In this document: piece after piece, positions 13,701 to 23,686 of the stretch | How positions within the stretch are numbered: the stretch's first letter is position 1 | Layout of the letters: every line of letters begins with the position of its first letter | Assembly: GCA_003313425.1 (NCBI GenBank) | Contig: NHZP01000007.1 | Coordinates: 992,001-1,056,000, forward strand | Source of the DNA: Pseudopyrenochaeta lycopersici | Lineage: Eukaryota; Ascomycota; Dothideomycetes; Pleosporales; Pseudopyrenochaetaceae | Direction of reading: 5' to 3' | Length of the DNA stretch: 64,000 nucleotides | Made by a program: the position numbers and the translations under genes | Notes under the pieces: model-generated | The model's database searches: none | The model's input: the letters and a program-made list of their open reading frames with translations, nothing else | Told to the model about the DNA's origin: nothing

Positions 13701-14609
13701 GTGCTAGATAACGCAAAGACCCGGCCTCTACGTCTGGCTGTGGAGCGTCCTAAGGTAGACCAAGTACTCCTCGAGACTTATACTCGCCACTGGTATGCTC
13801 GAGGTTGGCTGCCATCACCACCGACGGCTCAGGACGCTGCAGGTGGTTCCGCGAGGCTCCCTCGACGAGGCTCGCTTTTCGGTAAGGTTGCCATCGTCTT
13901 GGGTGCTTCTTCGGGAATAGGCGCCGCTACTGCGGCTGCTCTCGCTCGAGAAGGCTGCCATGTCGCCTTAGCAGCCCGCCGTATCGATGCCCTGGAAGAC
14001 CTGAAGAAACGTCTTGTGATTCGAGAAGGTAAGGTCATCACCCAGAAGACCGACATCACAGATAAGGCTCAAGTCGAAGCTCTCGTTGCGGCAACAGAGA
14101 AGCAATTGGGTCCCGTTGATATATTTGTCTCCGTCTCTGGTGTCATGTACTTCACCATGATGGCCAATACGCAGACCGATCAATGGAATCAGACCGTCGA
14201 TGTTAATTGCAAGGGTCTACTCAATGTAATCTCTTCAATCGTTCCCTCGATGCTCAAGCGGGGCAAAGGGCACCTCCTCGCCATCTCGTCAGACGCCGGC
14301 CGCAAGGTCTTCCCTGGTCTTGGTGTATACTCTGCTTCCAAGTTCTTTGTTGAGGCTACACTGCAGAGTTTAAGAGTCGAGACAGCGGGCACGGGACTAC
14401 GGGTCACCAGCGTGCAGCCTGGTAATGTGGCAACGGATCTACTGGGTATGAGTACAGATCAAGAGGCGCTCAAGAAGTATGGGGAGCCGAGTGGTGCGAA
14501 GGTCCTGGACCCAGAAAACGTGGCGGACAGCATTGTGTATGCCCTTAAGCAACCAGAACATGTTGCTGTTAACGAGATCATGATTGAGCCGAGGGACGAG
14601 CCAATTTAA
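10734..14609 (+). CDS. NRPS-like A-T-R1-R2 reductase, glycine betaine reductase type
   Basis: A single intron-less frame of 1291 residues; a second ATG at 10764 is an alternative start. The domain order is clear. The adenylation domain occupies about 15-530 (YSSGTTGKPKG near 170, FFVWE near 211, NVYSACETHE, YRTGD and an A8-like GRVGAMIKIRGY). A thiolation domain has phosphopantetheine Ser581 in LGGHSLLL. R1 is a thioester reductase (TGVTGFLG 665-672; catalytic Tyr829/Lys833 in YGQTK). R2 is a classical SDR (GASSGIG 1057-1063; YSASK with Tyr1199/Lys1203). There is no condensation domain. This architecture is that of fungal ATRR, which activates glycine betaine, reduces the thioester to the aldehyde with R1 and then to choline with R2. 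It corresponds to the conserved NPS10-like clade. The substrate is inferred from architecture; the aromatic FFVWE stretch fits a quaternary-ammonium pocket but is not proof. No tailoring genes flank it, which fits primary metabolism. Confidence 0.87.
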   Translation: MNPSFHPHQTMSPIDTSIDLSALFTKQVQATPDAIALEDDKHTYTYQQLHDKVAALANRLRGHGVGRDSLVGVLLPRSADYVIACLAALRAGGAFLVLELAYPPDLLADVLEDSQPSVVVTIGAEVGKIKGSTPLVVLDEQKTTNGHMEEPQLPSLPDDTDLDRLSFVAYSSGTTGKPKGIANPHRAAVLSYNLRFAFSDLQPGDRVACNVFFVWEIIRPLLRGATVVAVPDEASYDPRMLVDLLASKKITETLFTPTLFSAVLARHQALSSRLPHLKTIWLNGEVVTTDLARRGIKALPNTSLLNVYSACETHEIACGDIKDMLEKLDKDALYCPVGPPLIDRKHIYILNESGQKVDEGEDGELFVGGHLLARGYLNRPETTAKAFIRNPYISKTGARMYRTGDKARLLPNGLLEITGRVGAMIKIRGYSVVPGKVESAIVNHLAASHCAVVPFGEGIDRQLVAYFVRDKESTTERPEVEVDRTGRSSTARRMLMPYLAHYMIPSLWVELDKLPTSDVSGKVNLKALPAPRPTSPTGSARKFEQSPITIEQVTEIWASILSVNASSITPEFNFFDLGGHSLLLADLAARLSNTFGFRVPVARLANPATLNGHLDTVRAIRDGHTAEVQENLPAVLRADSVLDRDIQPQNAKICALKDAKTVLLTGVTGFLGAFLLRDLLESTSAQIICMVRFADSSQDDIPAGIARIRRNLLDFGLWSDNIMERVEILPGNLSRKRFGLAPDTFKTLAERLDVIVHAAATVNLVYPYAALQKPNVGGTREILRLAAQGDATVQYISTNGVLLPASGREGWSEDTILEFDDVIKLADGYGQTKWVAEQLALEAQRRGLPIKIHRLGTISGHSETGAANAWDLLTALIVESIRIGHYPDVKGWRAEMTPVDFVSKAIIHLGNQTDAERTIFHIGDPDPVDISEVFEDLSALGYSTKPIEFEKWVALWDDNRGSAKGGDGAFTVDILRSGMPSIEFLRDVVVLDNAKTRPLRLAVERPKVDQVLLETYTRHWYARGWLPSPPTAQDAAGGSARLPRRGSLFGKVAIVLGASSGIGAATAAALAREGCHVALAARRIDALEDLKKRLVIREGKVITQKTDITDKAQVEALVAATEKQLGPVDIFVSVSGVMYFTMMANTQTDQWNQTVDVNCKGLLNVISSIVPSMLKRGKGHLLAISSDAGRKVFPGLGVYSASKFFVEATLQSLRVETAGTGLRVTSVQPGNVATDLLGMSTDQEALKKYGEPSGAKVLDPENVADSIVYALKQPEHVAVNEIMIEPRDEPI

Positions 14610-14928
14610 GGCATATTATGCAAAACTAGCGACAAATGAACGATAAAATTGAATTCTAGCGGGATTACGATGATCTATAAAGAAACATGGTTTACGGCTG
14701 GCAATACATAGATGAGATGGAACTCGGCAAACCTTAATAGTGTATCCCATTCAAGATGGTGCAGCGAAATGGGGCATTTGTGATGCGACCAACTTTGTCA
14801 TAAATAATGAAGAAAGGGTATTAGCGTAATAAAACCGAGGCAAATTCAGCCGTGAGACGTCTATGTACATGTTCCGAATTGAGTTCTGAACAGGTCACGT
14901 GCGTATCGAAGACTGCCACACACATCTT
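14610..14928. other. Convergent 3' intergenic
   Basis: About 320 nt between the 3' ends of the reductase gene and the SLATT gene. It presumably holds both 3' UTRs; no gene is seen. Confidence 0.4.
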
Positions 14929-16528
14929 TCAGTCTCTCCTGTAGGGTCGGATTTCATCATCGACCGCTTTCCCAATTCGGCCTACGCTCTCCCCAGCTCT
15001 CTGTATGCTGTCACCAGCCGTCTGTGCAGCATTCCTCGCCCTCTCCGCCTCTCTTTCTAGTTCCCGCTCTGCTTCCGCAATTCTCGCCGTCTTGGCTTCA
15101 ATATCCCTCTCAAGGTTGCTCTTCGCCTCTGCAAGCTGAGCGGCTTTTGCTTCAATGTCCCTCTCATAGTCTCTACCTCGTTGCGAGGCTGCAGCCCTTG
15201 CAGCATCGAGATCCTTTGAGAGCGAGTCGCCGCGTTGCAGTATACTCGACTTTGCCGCGTCCATGTTTCGAACATAATCGCTACCACGCTGTTGGATGTT
15301 TGATTTGGCAGCATAGATGTCCTTGGCAAAATCCATGCCTCGCTGCAGCACGCTTGAACGAGCGTGTTCGAGCTCTCGTTCAGCGACACGAGTGCCCTTC
15401 TCTTCCATTTCTCTCTCCCAATCACGTACGCCTGTTCTTGCATGCTCAAGCTCTCGCTCAGCCACTCTCATACCTTTCTCCCCGATATCTTTTTCCCAGT
15501 CTCTTGCCCCTTTGACGACGGTGGTCTTCTCATCCTGCAGCGCTGCCAGCGCTTTGGCTTTACTACTCTCAATATCGCCCTCAATCTTCTTTAGTCTCTC
15601 CTCCTCCTTGTGTGCCAAAGTCTCCAGGAAATCAGTCACTTTGTGTCCGTACTTCAGTTCCAGCTCTTCAAACTTGCTGCGGCCCCGATCTCCCGCTCCG
15701 CCCATCATATGTTTCAGGTCCGGTATTTGTGGGTTTGTAGCTGCAGCGCGACGCGCACGAAGATCAGATACGGAGATATACATTTCGGGCGTATTTGTCT
15801 GAATATCTGCTTTCACCTCCTCGTACATCGCTTCCACTACACTCACTACCTCTTGCACATCTAGTCGGCAATCTGGCCTTGAGAAGTCCCGTTCGCGCTG
15901 CTCAATATATTCGCGTACCTTCTTCCATTCATTTTCGTACCAGCGTATGCGATTCGGAAGCCCAGAGCCCTTGAGGTAGGTTAACAGTCCAGCGATGACG
16001 GTGTTTATTGCGCCGAAAGCTGTGATGCCGACGTGATTGGTATTTGCGGCGCCCATCGCGGTGAGTGCAGCAGCGACGATGACTTGGACTCCAAGGCACG
16101 AGTTAATCAGCACCGAAGCGAACTTATAGCCACGCTTTGCCTGAGCTTCGCGGTGGCAGACGCGGTTGTATATTCCAAGATTTGGGGCTGCGCGTCCGTC
16201 AAAGTGCAAATTGTTGTGTGAGAAGTCTGGCATGAGGTGCGACTTTTGGTTGGTAGAAGTTTGGGGTGCAAACTCTCTTGTACTATGGATCCCAACCATA
16301 TGGCGGAAAGTTGCGAGCTGGTTGTTGGGCTCAGGTGCAAATATCTATAAGCCAGCGTTAGGATGTGTGAGGCGAAAATAGAGAAATTTGACTCACTGTT
16401 GCTCGACGCGACCCAGATGCTTGTGGTGGGCCAGGGGGGTACTGGATGGTACTACCAGACATACCATCCTCGACATTGCGGACACGATCGCGCCCGTTGG
16501 GTCGAAGAGCAGACGGGAGAAAGTCCAT
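14929..16528 (-). CDS. Fungal SLATT-domain protein with repeat tail
   Basis: Two exons (16528-16397, 16344-14929) with a 52-nt intron give 515 residues. A start at 16299 would drop a well-spliced first exon, so 16528 is preferred. After a Pro-rich N-terminus comes a pair of TM helices, about residues 120-143 (ASVLINSCLGVQVIVAAAL) and 148-170 (HVGITAFGAINTVIAGLL), followed by NRIRWYENEWKKVREYI. This is the pattern of fungal SLATT domains, relatives of bacterial two-TM effectors that accompany SMODS and SLOG domains in conflict systems. The C-terminal 250 residues are highly charged and helical. They include two RDWE...RVAERELEHAR units 26 residues apart, then QRG units at 378, 396, 414 and 432 and RDIEAK units at 439 and 457, all spaced 18 residues. 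The function in fungi is unknown; membrane anchoring with a rod-like cytosolic tail is inferred. Confidence 0.82.
15058..15345 (-). repeat. Coding 54-nt (18-residue) tandem repeats
   Basis: Within the SLATT gene, six or so 18-codon units run head to tail. Four start with QRG (spliced residues 378, 396, 414, 432) and two carry RDIEAK (439, 457). Eighteen residues equal five alpha-helical turns, so each unit repeats the same helix face. The DNA copies have diverged, so the unit is old and kept at protein level. Confidence 0.7.
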
Positions 16529-17403
16529 GGTCGACAAGTTGAGGCTTAACAATGCACCAATGCGATCCTAACTCCAACACGAAATGCACAAGAAGAGAGA
16601 ACAAGAAAATGACTCGAGAATTGCATAAGGATTTGCGACCCACCACGATCGTATATACTCTCGCCAACAACCATGCCCAGCTCCCCACTAAATTTATCTT
16701 GGAACAGAAAGCGGGTCGGCACGACCATTTGAGGATCCCACATGTTCATCTCATAATAGGGGTCCTAGATGCAGCCACTCGTACGTCCCGAACGCCTTCC
16801 ATACTCGCTAAAGGGCACCCCTTCGGCAGCTAGCCCTTGACCAGGCCGTCGAATCGGGGTTTTGAGAAAGCGAGCATCGACTTGGATGGTGGGGCTCGTT
16901 GGCGTAGGTAAGTATTGTTTAGGAAAGGAGAGACATCTGATCACGATTGAGTTGGATTAGTGTGACACGTCTGCGGTATGAGCCGCGGAAGAAAGAAGTT
17001 GCAACATATCATAGGCCGCATTATCAAAGTGGTCCTCCATGCCCATCCCTTCGATCTTGCTTCGAGGTTGTAAAAATCCATCTACCGCGTGCCCTCCAAC
17101 TCGTATTTGATATTACAGAACGCCAAAAGAAGAAGGATGGGCGTTGTAGACAGCCAGCCTCGTCGTCCATCCGTACCGCTTTCGGATGCGCCTCTCAGCA
17201 ACTCAGCTCGCTTGGCGACGCCATCCCGGGGACACTTGCGGCGTGCCCGTCCCAACTCCGCGAGGATGGAGAGGGAACTCGGAGCTAATCCATAATAGTG
17301 CTAATTAATGTTTGCATCTTCCCTGTGGCGTACTGGGATATTTCGAACATGCACACTTATGGTCACCACATATCATCGGTACACAAAGCAAGCCATCACA
17401 TCT
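16529..17403. other. Intergenic upstream of the SLATT gene
   Basis: About 870 nt with only short domain-less frames on either strand. It presumably contains the SLATT promoter. No RNA gene is seen. Confidence 0.35.
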
Positions 17404-17582
17404 CTTCTTCTTCTTCTTCTTCTTCTTCTTCTTCTTCTTCTTCTTCTTCTTCTTCTTCTTCTTCTTCTTCTTCTTCTTCTTCTTCTTCTTCTTCTTCTTC
17501 TTCTTCTTCTTCTTCTTCTTCTTCTTCTTCTTCTTCTTCTTCTTCTTCTTCTTCTTCTTCTTCTTCTTCTTCTTCTTCTTCT
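17404..17582. repeat. (CTT)n microsatellite, about 59 units
   Basis: A run of 59 uninterrupted CTT triplets (AAG on the other strand), followed by CTACTACTTCTTCTTTAG. It begins about 90 nt past the stop codon of the DUF3433 gene, so it may be transcribed as a purine-rich (AAG)n tract in that gene's 3' UTR. Open frames across it (poly-Ser, poly-Leu, poly-Phe) are artefacts of the triplet. Confidence 0.97.
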
Positions 17583-17673
17583 ACTACTTCTTCTTTAGTT
17601 TACTTTAACTGAGTACCTCAACTTGACTGCATTTGAATCTGCACTTTCATTTCTTATCTTTGACATCTTGTGC

Positions 17674-19536
17674 TCACGCGACAGTTTCTCCAGGACGAAG
17701 CGCGACAATACACCAACCAGAGTTTGAGATCTCGCCCTCTCGTGTTCTTCGCATTGCGAACCGTACTTGCCAACTTCGAATCGCCTCATTTCGCGTCTTC
17801 TCGTCCAACATGCCCAAAGCACTCCAGCCTGAGGCATTACTGAGCAGTGCGAACGTATCAGCGATGCACTCTGGCACACCGGGAATCTCACATCGATTCC
17901 TCCTCAATTTCCACACCAAGACCGGTGGAACTGTTGCAATCATAGCTGCAAGGATTCCAACGCTGATATATACAGATAGCTCAAATGCGAGATACGCCGA
18001 GGCGGTTGTGAAAGGAACCGCATTCAGAGTTATAACCAGCACTTCACTCAGGATAGCCATTATTGTGACTAAACTGAGCAGTAAATGCCTCCAAGTATCT
18101 CGGTAGAGAAATGCTGTAACTGGATGGCTCGGACTACGTACCAGGACACTCTGTTCAGCTGTTGCACCGTGGAGTGAGGCGAGTGCTGTGTACGGCACAA
18201 CGCTGCGAATGTACTGCTCGATCCAGCCCCAATAGAACTTGATAAGCAAGCCGAGAGCCGACATGAATAGTCGGACACCGAACGATTGGCTGTTCATGAA
18301 GTCCTCCAGTGGATTTCCCGTTCCAGGCTTGCTGACAAAGCGGTAGTAGAGGATCAAGAAGATGACCGCAACCAGAAACAGCCAAAACACTGCAAGCGCT
18401 GCAGGGTACATCGGCACGTGTTCGGCTCTACTTTTCTTAAAGGTCGCAGTCTGGATTGGCTGGTAGCCCGGCGACTGATATGGAGAGGATGTCAGCTCAA
18501 TAATCGAGTTCATCCCATGGCTGTCCGAAGGAGCGAGTGTGTATCTCTTGGACTGGTCCTGAAGGGATTGTGCAGATTCTTGGGCCAGTTGCTGGCTATA
18601 TAAGGAGGCGATCCCTGCGAAACTTGTTGCCTCTGCAAAAATCCCGGACACCCGGCGGCGCAATTGTACAATTGCGACTATGGCCAATATGATGACGACA
18701 AAGAGAATGACACCAATGGCCCAGGCTACTGGGGGACGCATGCTGAGTTGCAGCGAGCATTCGTTGTTTGTATCTGAAGTAGGATCGACAATTACCCTGC
18801 ACCCTTTGCCATGGCTGGACATGAACAAGGTCTCCGAGGCAAAAAGCGTGCATACCGTGACAAGGACCGAATTCATAGCTCCGAGCAATGATAGCCAGTG
18901 ACCCGATGAAAAGCTAGACCAAAGCACTTTCAGCAGGGTTGCTCCAGGATAAGACAGTAGAAGCGAATCTCGCGCACTCGCACCTCCGGGTTTTGTCATC
19001 TGGTAGAAAGGTTCCATCTCTTTCAGCCTCACAAAAATACATTTCCACCAGATACTGAAGATGATTGCGACCAGTGTTGGTAAATAAGCGCCAAGGAAGT
19101 AGCGGCCTGGGGTCCAACCAACTGTTGAAGTCCAACTTCCCGGTGCAGGCGCGGTAGGGCCGGTTGGTGTTGGACTCGCAAAGGGATTTGACCAACTACC
19201 AGGCGCAGGAGCGCAGGTCGCTCCAACTGGGCAGTCTGATTTTGACTCAATTGAGCGATTAACCAAAGAATGAAGGCCTGGCGCGCCCGTAAACGCTGCT
19301 GCTGCGAGTTGGAGCAACGTGAAGATCATCATCGTAAATATGCAAAAGACAACCAGAAAGGGTGTTCGTAGCTCGGCCGGCTTATAATACTTCCTCCTCA
19401 CTTTCTCTTCCGAGTATCCTACATTGACATTCTCGACGACAGCCGGTTGGTATGTCGTCTCGAACTTTTCGTGTTGTTGTACAGTCAGATACCCACGCGT
19501 CTGGTGCTGTATTGTGGAATGACCGTGTGAAGACAT
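17674..19536 (-). CDS. DUF3433-family polytopic membrane protein
   Basis: A single exon of 620 residues. The open frame extends 16 codons further upstream only with a GTG, so the ATG at 19536 is taken. After a polar N-terminus with WRPxxLR-like context (KYYKPAELRTPF), about eight hydrophobic segments appear, including TPFLVVFCIFTMMIFTLL, LGAYLPTLVAIIFSIWW, LLGAMNSVLVTVCTLFA, AWAIGVILFVVIILAIV, AVFWLFLVAVIFLILYY, LLLSLVTIMAILSEVLVI and ISVGILAAMIATVPPVLVW. The duplicated layout (hydrophobic half, soluble linker, similar second half) is that of DUF3433 proteins, which are widespread in Pezizomycotina and of unknown function. It probably sits in the plasma membrane or an endomembrane. The 3' end abuts a long microsatellite. 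Confidence 0.75.
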   Translation of the reverse strand: MSSHGHSTIQHQTRGYLTVQQHEKFETTYQPAVVENVNVGYSEEKVRRKYYKPAELRTPFLVVFCIFTMMIFTLLQLAAAAFTGAPGLHSLVNRSIESKSDCPVGATCAPAPGSWSNPFASPTPTGPTAPAPGSWTSTVGWTPGRYFLGAYLPTLVAIIFSIWWKCIFVRLKEMEPFYQMTKPGGASARDSLLLSYPGATLLKVLWSSFSSGHWLSLLGAMNSVLVTVCTLFASETLFMSSHGKGCRVIVDPTSDTNNECSLQLSMRPPVAWAIGVILFVVIILAIVAIVQLRRRVSGIFAEATSFAGIASLYSQQLAQESAQSLQDQSKRYTLAPSDSHGMNSIIELTSSPYQSPGYQPIQTATFKKSRAEHVPMYPAALAVFWLFLVAVIFLILYYRFVSKPGTGNPLEDFMNSQSFGVRLFMSALGLLIKFYWGWIEQYIRSVVPYTALASLHGATAEQSVLVRSPSHPVTAFLYRDTWRHLLLSLVTIMAILSEVLVITLNAVPFTTASAYLAFELSVYISVGILAAMIATVPPVLVWKLRRNRCEIPGVPECIADTFALLSNASGWSALGMLDEKTRNEAIRSWQVRFAMRRTREGEISNSGWCIVALRPGETVA

Positions 19537-20801
19537 TCTGATAAGTAATGACTCTTTTCGAGAGTAGAAAGTAAGCAGCAGCACTTTATCTGTCTAAATG
19601 GGGACGTGAGACAATATACCAGAGGGCTCAGCCGCATACACTACCCACCTATCCACAACAGGGTGGCTTGCGGCTGAAGCCTAGCGCGAGCAGTGCCATG
19701 ATCTAGCCTCAATCTATGAATCATCTAAGGTTCTCAATATGTACCTAGGGAACGATATACTCGAATTCTTCTGTGTTGCTTCAATTGCATCGTGGCTTTT
19801 ATTACGCTATTGGCAGGTCTTAAGCCTAAAGTTGCACGGCGTGGTATGACAAGGCTGAGTGTCCTCTCTTAAGTCAGAAACTAAGAGCTACCGGACGCTT
19901 ATAGCGCGCCGCTGAACAATTATTCCCCTGCATATCCTTACCTATTCATGGTCTTGCTGGCAGATGATGGTTGCCACTGAGTTTGTGGACTTGTGCAGGT
20001 GGTTATGAAATGGCGCGGAAATGTTAAAGAAAATACTACATCAGGTTCAACTAGCAATTGAAGCGGGACCAGATGAGAGAGTGCCAATAGCAGCAACAAT
20101 AGAAACTTGAAGTTGGGGCGCGAACGTGCGTTGAGAACGTTAAGGCCATTATCGTCGACTGTCGCCTGCCGAACATAGGTCTGTGGAATTTCTAGTGCAT
20201 ATAACCCCACGCTCAAGCCACTGTCATTGAATTTGAAGGAGGCAGTGAGTGCAGAAGCTGTGAGATAGAATCTACAAGAGCGCAAGAGGGCGGCCTGGGC
20301 TGAATGGGCTGCACGAGGCTGAGTTGCGCTAGTGAAAGCCCCCATCGTCACAGGCTTTGATCTGCTTTGGTTTTGCCCTTCACCTTCAACAGCTGCCTAT
20401 CTCCGCTCAACTCCCCCATCAGCATCTAGGTAGGGGCAAAGACTGAATTTAATCCTATTTGCTTCGGTCACCGCATTCGATGCGGGTTTTCTATCATTCG
20501 TAGTATTTCATTGGAATCATTTGCCAAGACGATTAACAGTCTGGAAGACCGACAGCCTGCCCAATAGGTACTTTCCTTATTCTATTATTTCTGTATTGTG
20601 AATTGGAAATGGGCGCAGTTGGATACAGCACGTACCTTCGGCCAATCGAGAGGCGAATAAGGCGCCTCCAGATGCGGGCTGACAGTTACAAAACACTTCC
20701 CTTCATTATGGATGCTCAGCCTTTGCCCGCAGTAGAACACTTTTCTCATCCTTAGATCCAATTTCAGCGAGATCATTTGTCCGTATACTATCTTCTTTGC
20801 T
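19537..20801. other. Intergenic, divergent promoters
   Basis: About 1.26 kb between two genes that point away from each other. A minus-strand frame (19938-20351) begins with GTG and has no recognisable domain; I do not call it. No RNA or repeat is evident. Confidence 0.35.
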
Positions 20802-23182
20802 ATGGCTGACCTCCCACCGCAATTTGCATTGAGGGCGCAGAAAATACCCTCTATTGCATATTCCACTGTTAGCGCTGGGCTTGACACTCTCGAAAATGAC
20901 GGATTGCAAGATGATTTCGATGACGTAGACACTGTTTCGTCTCTATCGGGCTGCTCGAACTATGAGGCACCAGCCGATGAGCATACTATATTGGCAAGAG
21001 CGAGCTGGTCCACAGACAAAGCGGAGGCCGATGAGCTTGTGAGTGCTGCACGCGCTGTATCACCCGTACCAGGCTGGCCGACCCAACCTCACGTCCTCCC
21101 CAGCATATCTCCTTGGGTCATCATGGAAATTGTGTTTCTCTTTCCTCTGCCTATTCCTTTTCTTGGTGAGTCCAATGAAACACATGACCACTTTTCTAGG
21201 AATAACTAGGTCTTTTAGTACTCGCAATCACCGCTATTGCCCTTAATTCAGCCCCTATCTCTGAACATGGGCAGATGGTTCTGCAAGCTATGAATGTTGG
21301 CCCCACTATCTTCCCGCTTGTATTCGCTGGGGTTAGTAGTCACTGCTTGAGACGTATCGCACTCATCAAACTTGAATCAGGAATAAAAGTGCAGATCAGC
21401 TATTCCATAAAACCCTATAGTGATGGTCCTACTAATCTGCTTGATAGATGCTCGAGGAGCTACTAAGCAGCCAAAGCGTCGTTTCTGCTATTACGTGCTT
21501 TGTCAACCTCCGTTCTGTGGACCTTTTTAGCGTTGGCCTTCTAATGTTCTGGATGTTATCTCCGCTTGGAGGTCAAAGCACTTCGCATCCTGTACAAGAC
21601 GAATTCTACTAGAGTGACCAACAGTCCTGTAAGTAAATCTCCAATTTAACATCGTCTGATGCAGTTACTGATTTGTTTCAGGCATACTATTCTGGATCTA
21701 CCGCAGTACTCAATATGAACCAAGGAGCTACCCACGCGGCTAGTACTATTATGGCTGCAAACCTAATAGCGCCCGACTCTCTTAAGAATGGTGCAATCGA
21801 TCTTTGGGGTCATGTAGAGGTTCCGAGGATGGATTGGAATATGTTTAATGACAGCAAAGAGACTCCATGGGTCGCAGTGAACAATACTCGAGAAAGCGAC
21901 GGTAGCCCTTATAGCAATCCCAATAATTTCACTTCGTGGACAGGCGTCAACATACAAAACATTCAGTATGTCGATCGAACCTACTTCACCATGGAATACA
22001 AATACATTGATTTGAATTGTACCAAACACTTATCGGGGAACACCCCCGTCGATATATTAGCAAACTGGGCCCGATCCGACATACACATTCAGCCCTTTGA
22101 CCAGCCCTTAGGCCAGGTGGCCAGAATTATTGCGCAAAACGAAACAACTGACGCAGAAGGTATCTTATTTAACAGGGCTGTCAAAGCTTATGGTTTGTAC
22201 GTATCTTCGCCACGGCCAGCAGATAGCTTCTTCAGATATGCTTATAACGGCATAAGCTCAGACGCAAGGAAGGATCAAGCTGCCTTAGACCTTATTTACT
22301 TTCTCTATGGAGCTCGATACCCTCACTCAGGGCCTCAAGTCCTTCAGTGCACACCGACTCACGTCCGCTTAGAGATACAGGTTCAATGTCACCGTAAGAG
22401 TCAATGCGGTATCTCTCGTATGCGACGAAAACCAGGCATAATAACACTTCAGCATGTGCTTGAGGGGAAATTTATACCTCCCTCTCGTTGCGACTTGGGG
22501 TAACGGGACCCTTGTGTGCCTCATGCTGCACACGAAAACTCTGCAATTCTTCGTTGATTCGTGGGCTACGGTACTATCCACTCCTACCGAAGATAATGGC
22601 ATTGATCTATTCATTATGTACAATACCGCTTTGCCAGATGTCACGGAATACCATCAAATCGATGCGGAAGTCCTTTCGGCTCGTCTTACCCTCGCCTTTA
22701 ACACATATTGGCAAGCCATCTCATGGCAAGGGCTAACCATGCGTACCGACCCATTCGTCCCCCTCTGAAATGACATTGATGGACAAAAAGATGGCCGAAA
22801 CGGATTCAACAGAAGAATTTGATACTCTCATTTATCGAATTAGTGTCCCTTGCTCATATTTGCCACGCTCATGCTCCTTGCTCTCACTACCATCAATGCA
22901 GTCGTATCTCTCATGGTCATCTCGCCTGATCTTCTCGGATACGTATCGACCTTGACACGCTCGGGCGTCGGTAAAATCCCCGCGGTTCCGTACTATGTGG
23001 AATCCGGGACTACACTGGATGGCGCAGAACGAGATAGGTTGCTCAGAAACAAAATGATTCGAATCGAAGACCTATATCCTGATGCGGAAGTAGGATATGC
23101 TGCAATCAGATTATGCGACGGGGAGGAGCGACTATGTGTGAGCGAGCCCAGGAGACTGAGAAAGGGGAGGCTGTACGCCTAG
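20802..23182 (+). pseudogene. Broken polytopic membrane protein gene
   Basis: Homologous-looking pieces of one large fungal membrane protein lie in order but in changing frames. The start at 20802 leads through LFPLPIPFL, then a plausible intron (donor in CTTGGTGAGT, acceptor TAACTAG) into LLVLAITAIALNSAPI and GPTIFPLVFAG. A second intron may precede MLEELLSSQSV. A frame change near 21590, before a plausible intron ending at 21682, leads to the long extracellular-type block (21683 to about 22330; many NxT/S sites). The frame then changes near 22330, with TAG near 22370 and a TAA pair near 22440. Further changes occur near 22760 and 22850, before the terminal TM and a tail ending RRLRKGRLYA. 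At least four frame breaks plus internal stops make a working product very unlikely. The family is common in Pezizomycotina but I cannot name it. Sequencing error at so many sites is improbable. Confidence 0.72.
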
Positions 23183-23686
23183 TACGCACTTGCGCAGCAC
23201 TTCAACCTCTGCCAAGGCCTGTGCTGCGCATATAGAAATCTGGGCATCAAAACTCTCTGGTAGCCTTGTGTACAACCTTTCGACGCCTCTTGGTGTGACG
23301 TTTTGGGGTCCTTCTTACAGCTACGATTCACCACTGAAACTGAGAACGATAAGTTCAATTTTCACAGGCATGTAGTGTTTCGCAGCATTATCGAGACTCT
23401 ACTTCACGAATCGACGACCTAGAGGTGTATATGGCGTGTTAAAGCCAGCCAGTACAGTTCAAGCCGAATATAAGCTGATGATGCCCGACGTTTTTCTGGA
23501 CCATTGTAAACCTTAAACGTCAAGCGACCAAAACCAGGACAAATGAAATACTGTACAGCACACAGATAAAGCTCAGTAATTATATCTATATGAGGTGTCA
23601 TAGAAGCGAAGGAGAGAGGCACTTCCTATCTGGGTAGCTATAATCTCCCTTTCACCAGCACCATGAGCCTCTCCCAACCTCACGAC
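23183..23686. other. Intergenic, nothing recognised
   Basis: About 500 nt between the broken membrane gene and the 3' end of the P450 gene. Only short domain-less frames are present. Confidence 0.4.

Noticed and set aside
15024..15802. Long plus-strand frames opposite the SLATT gene
   Set aside because: They are antisense shadows of the repetitive, charged helix-coding sequence and carry only Ser/Leu-rich low complexity.
17298..17612. Poly-Ser, poly-Leu and poly-Phe open frames
   Set aside because: All three forward frames stay open only because the CTT repeat has no stop codon; there is no other protein-like sequence.
19938..20351. 137-codon minus-strand frame
   Set aside because: It begins with GTG and has no signal peptide or domain, only a short hydrophobic run; no splice partners were found.
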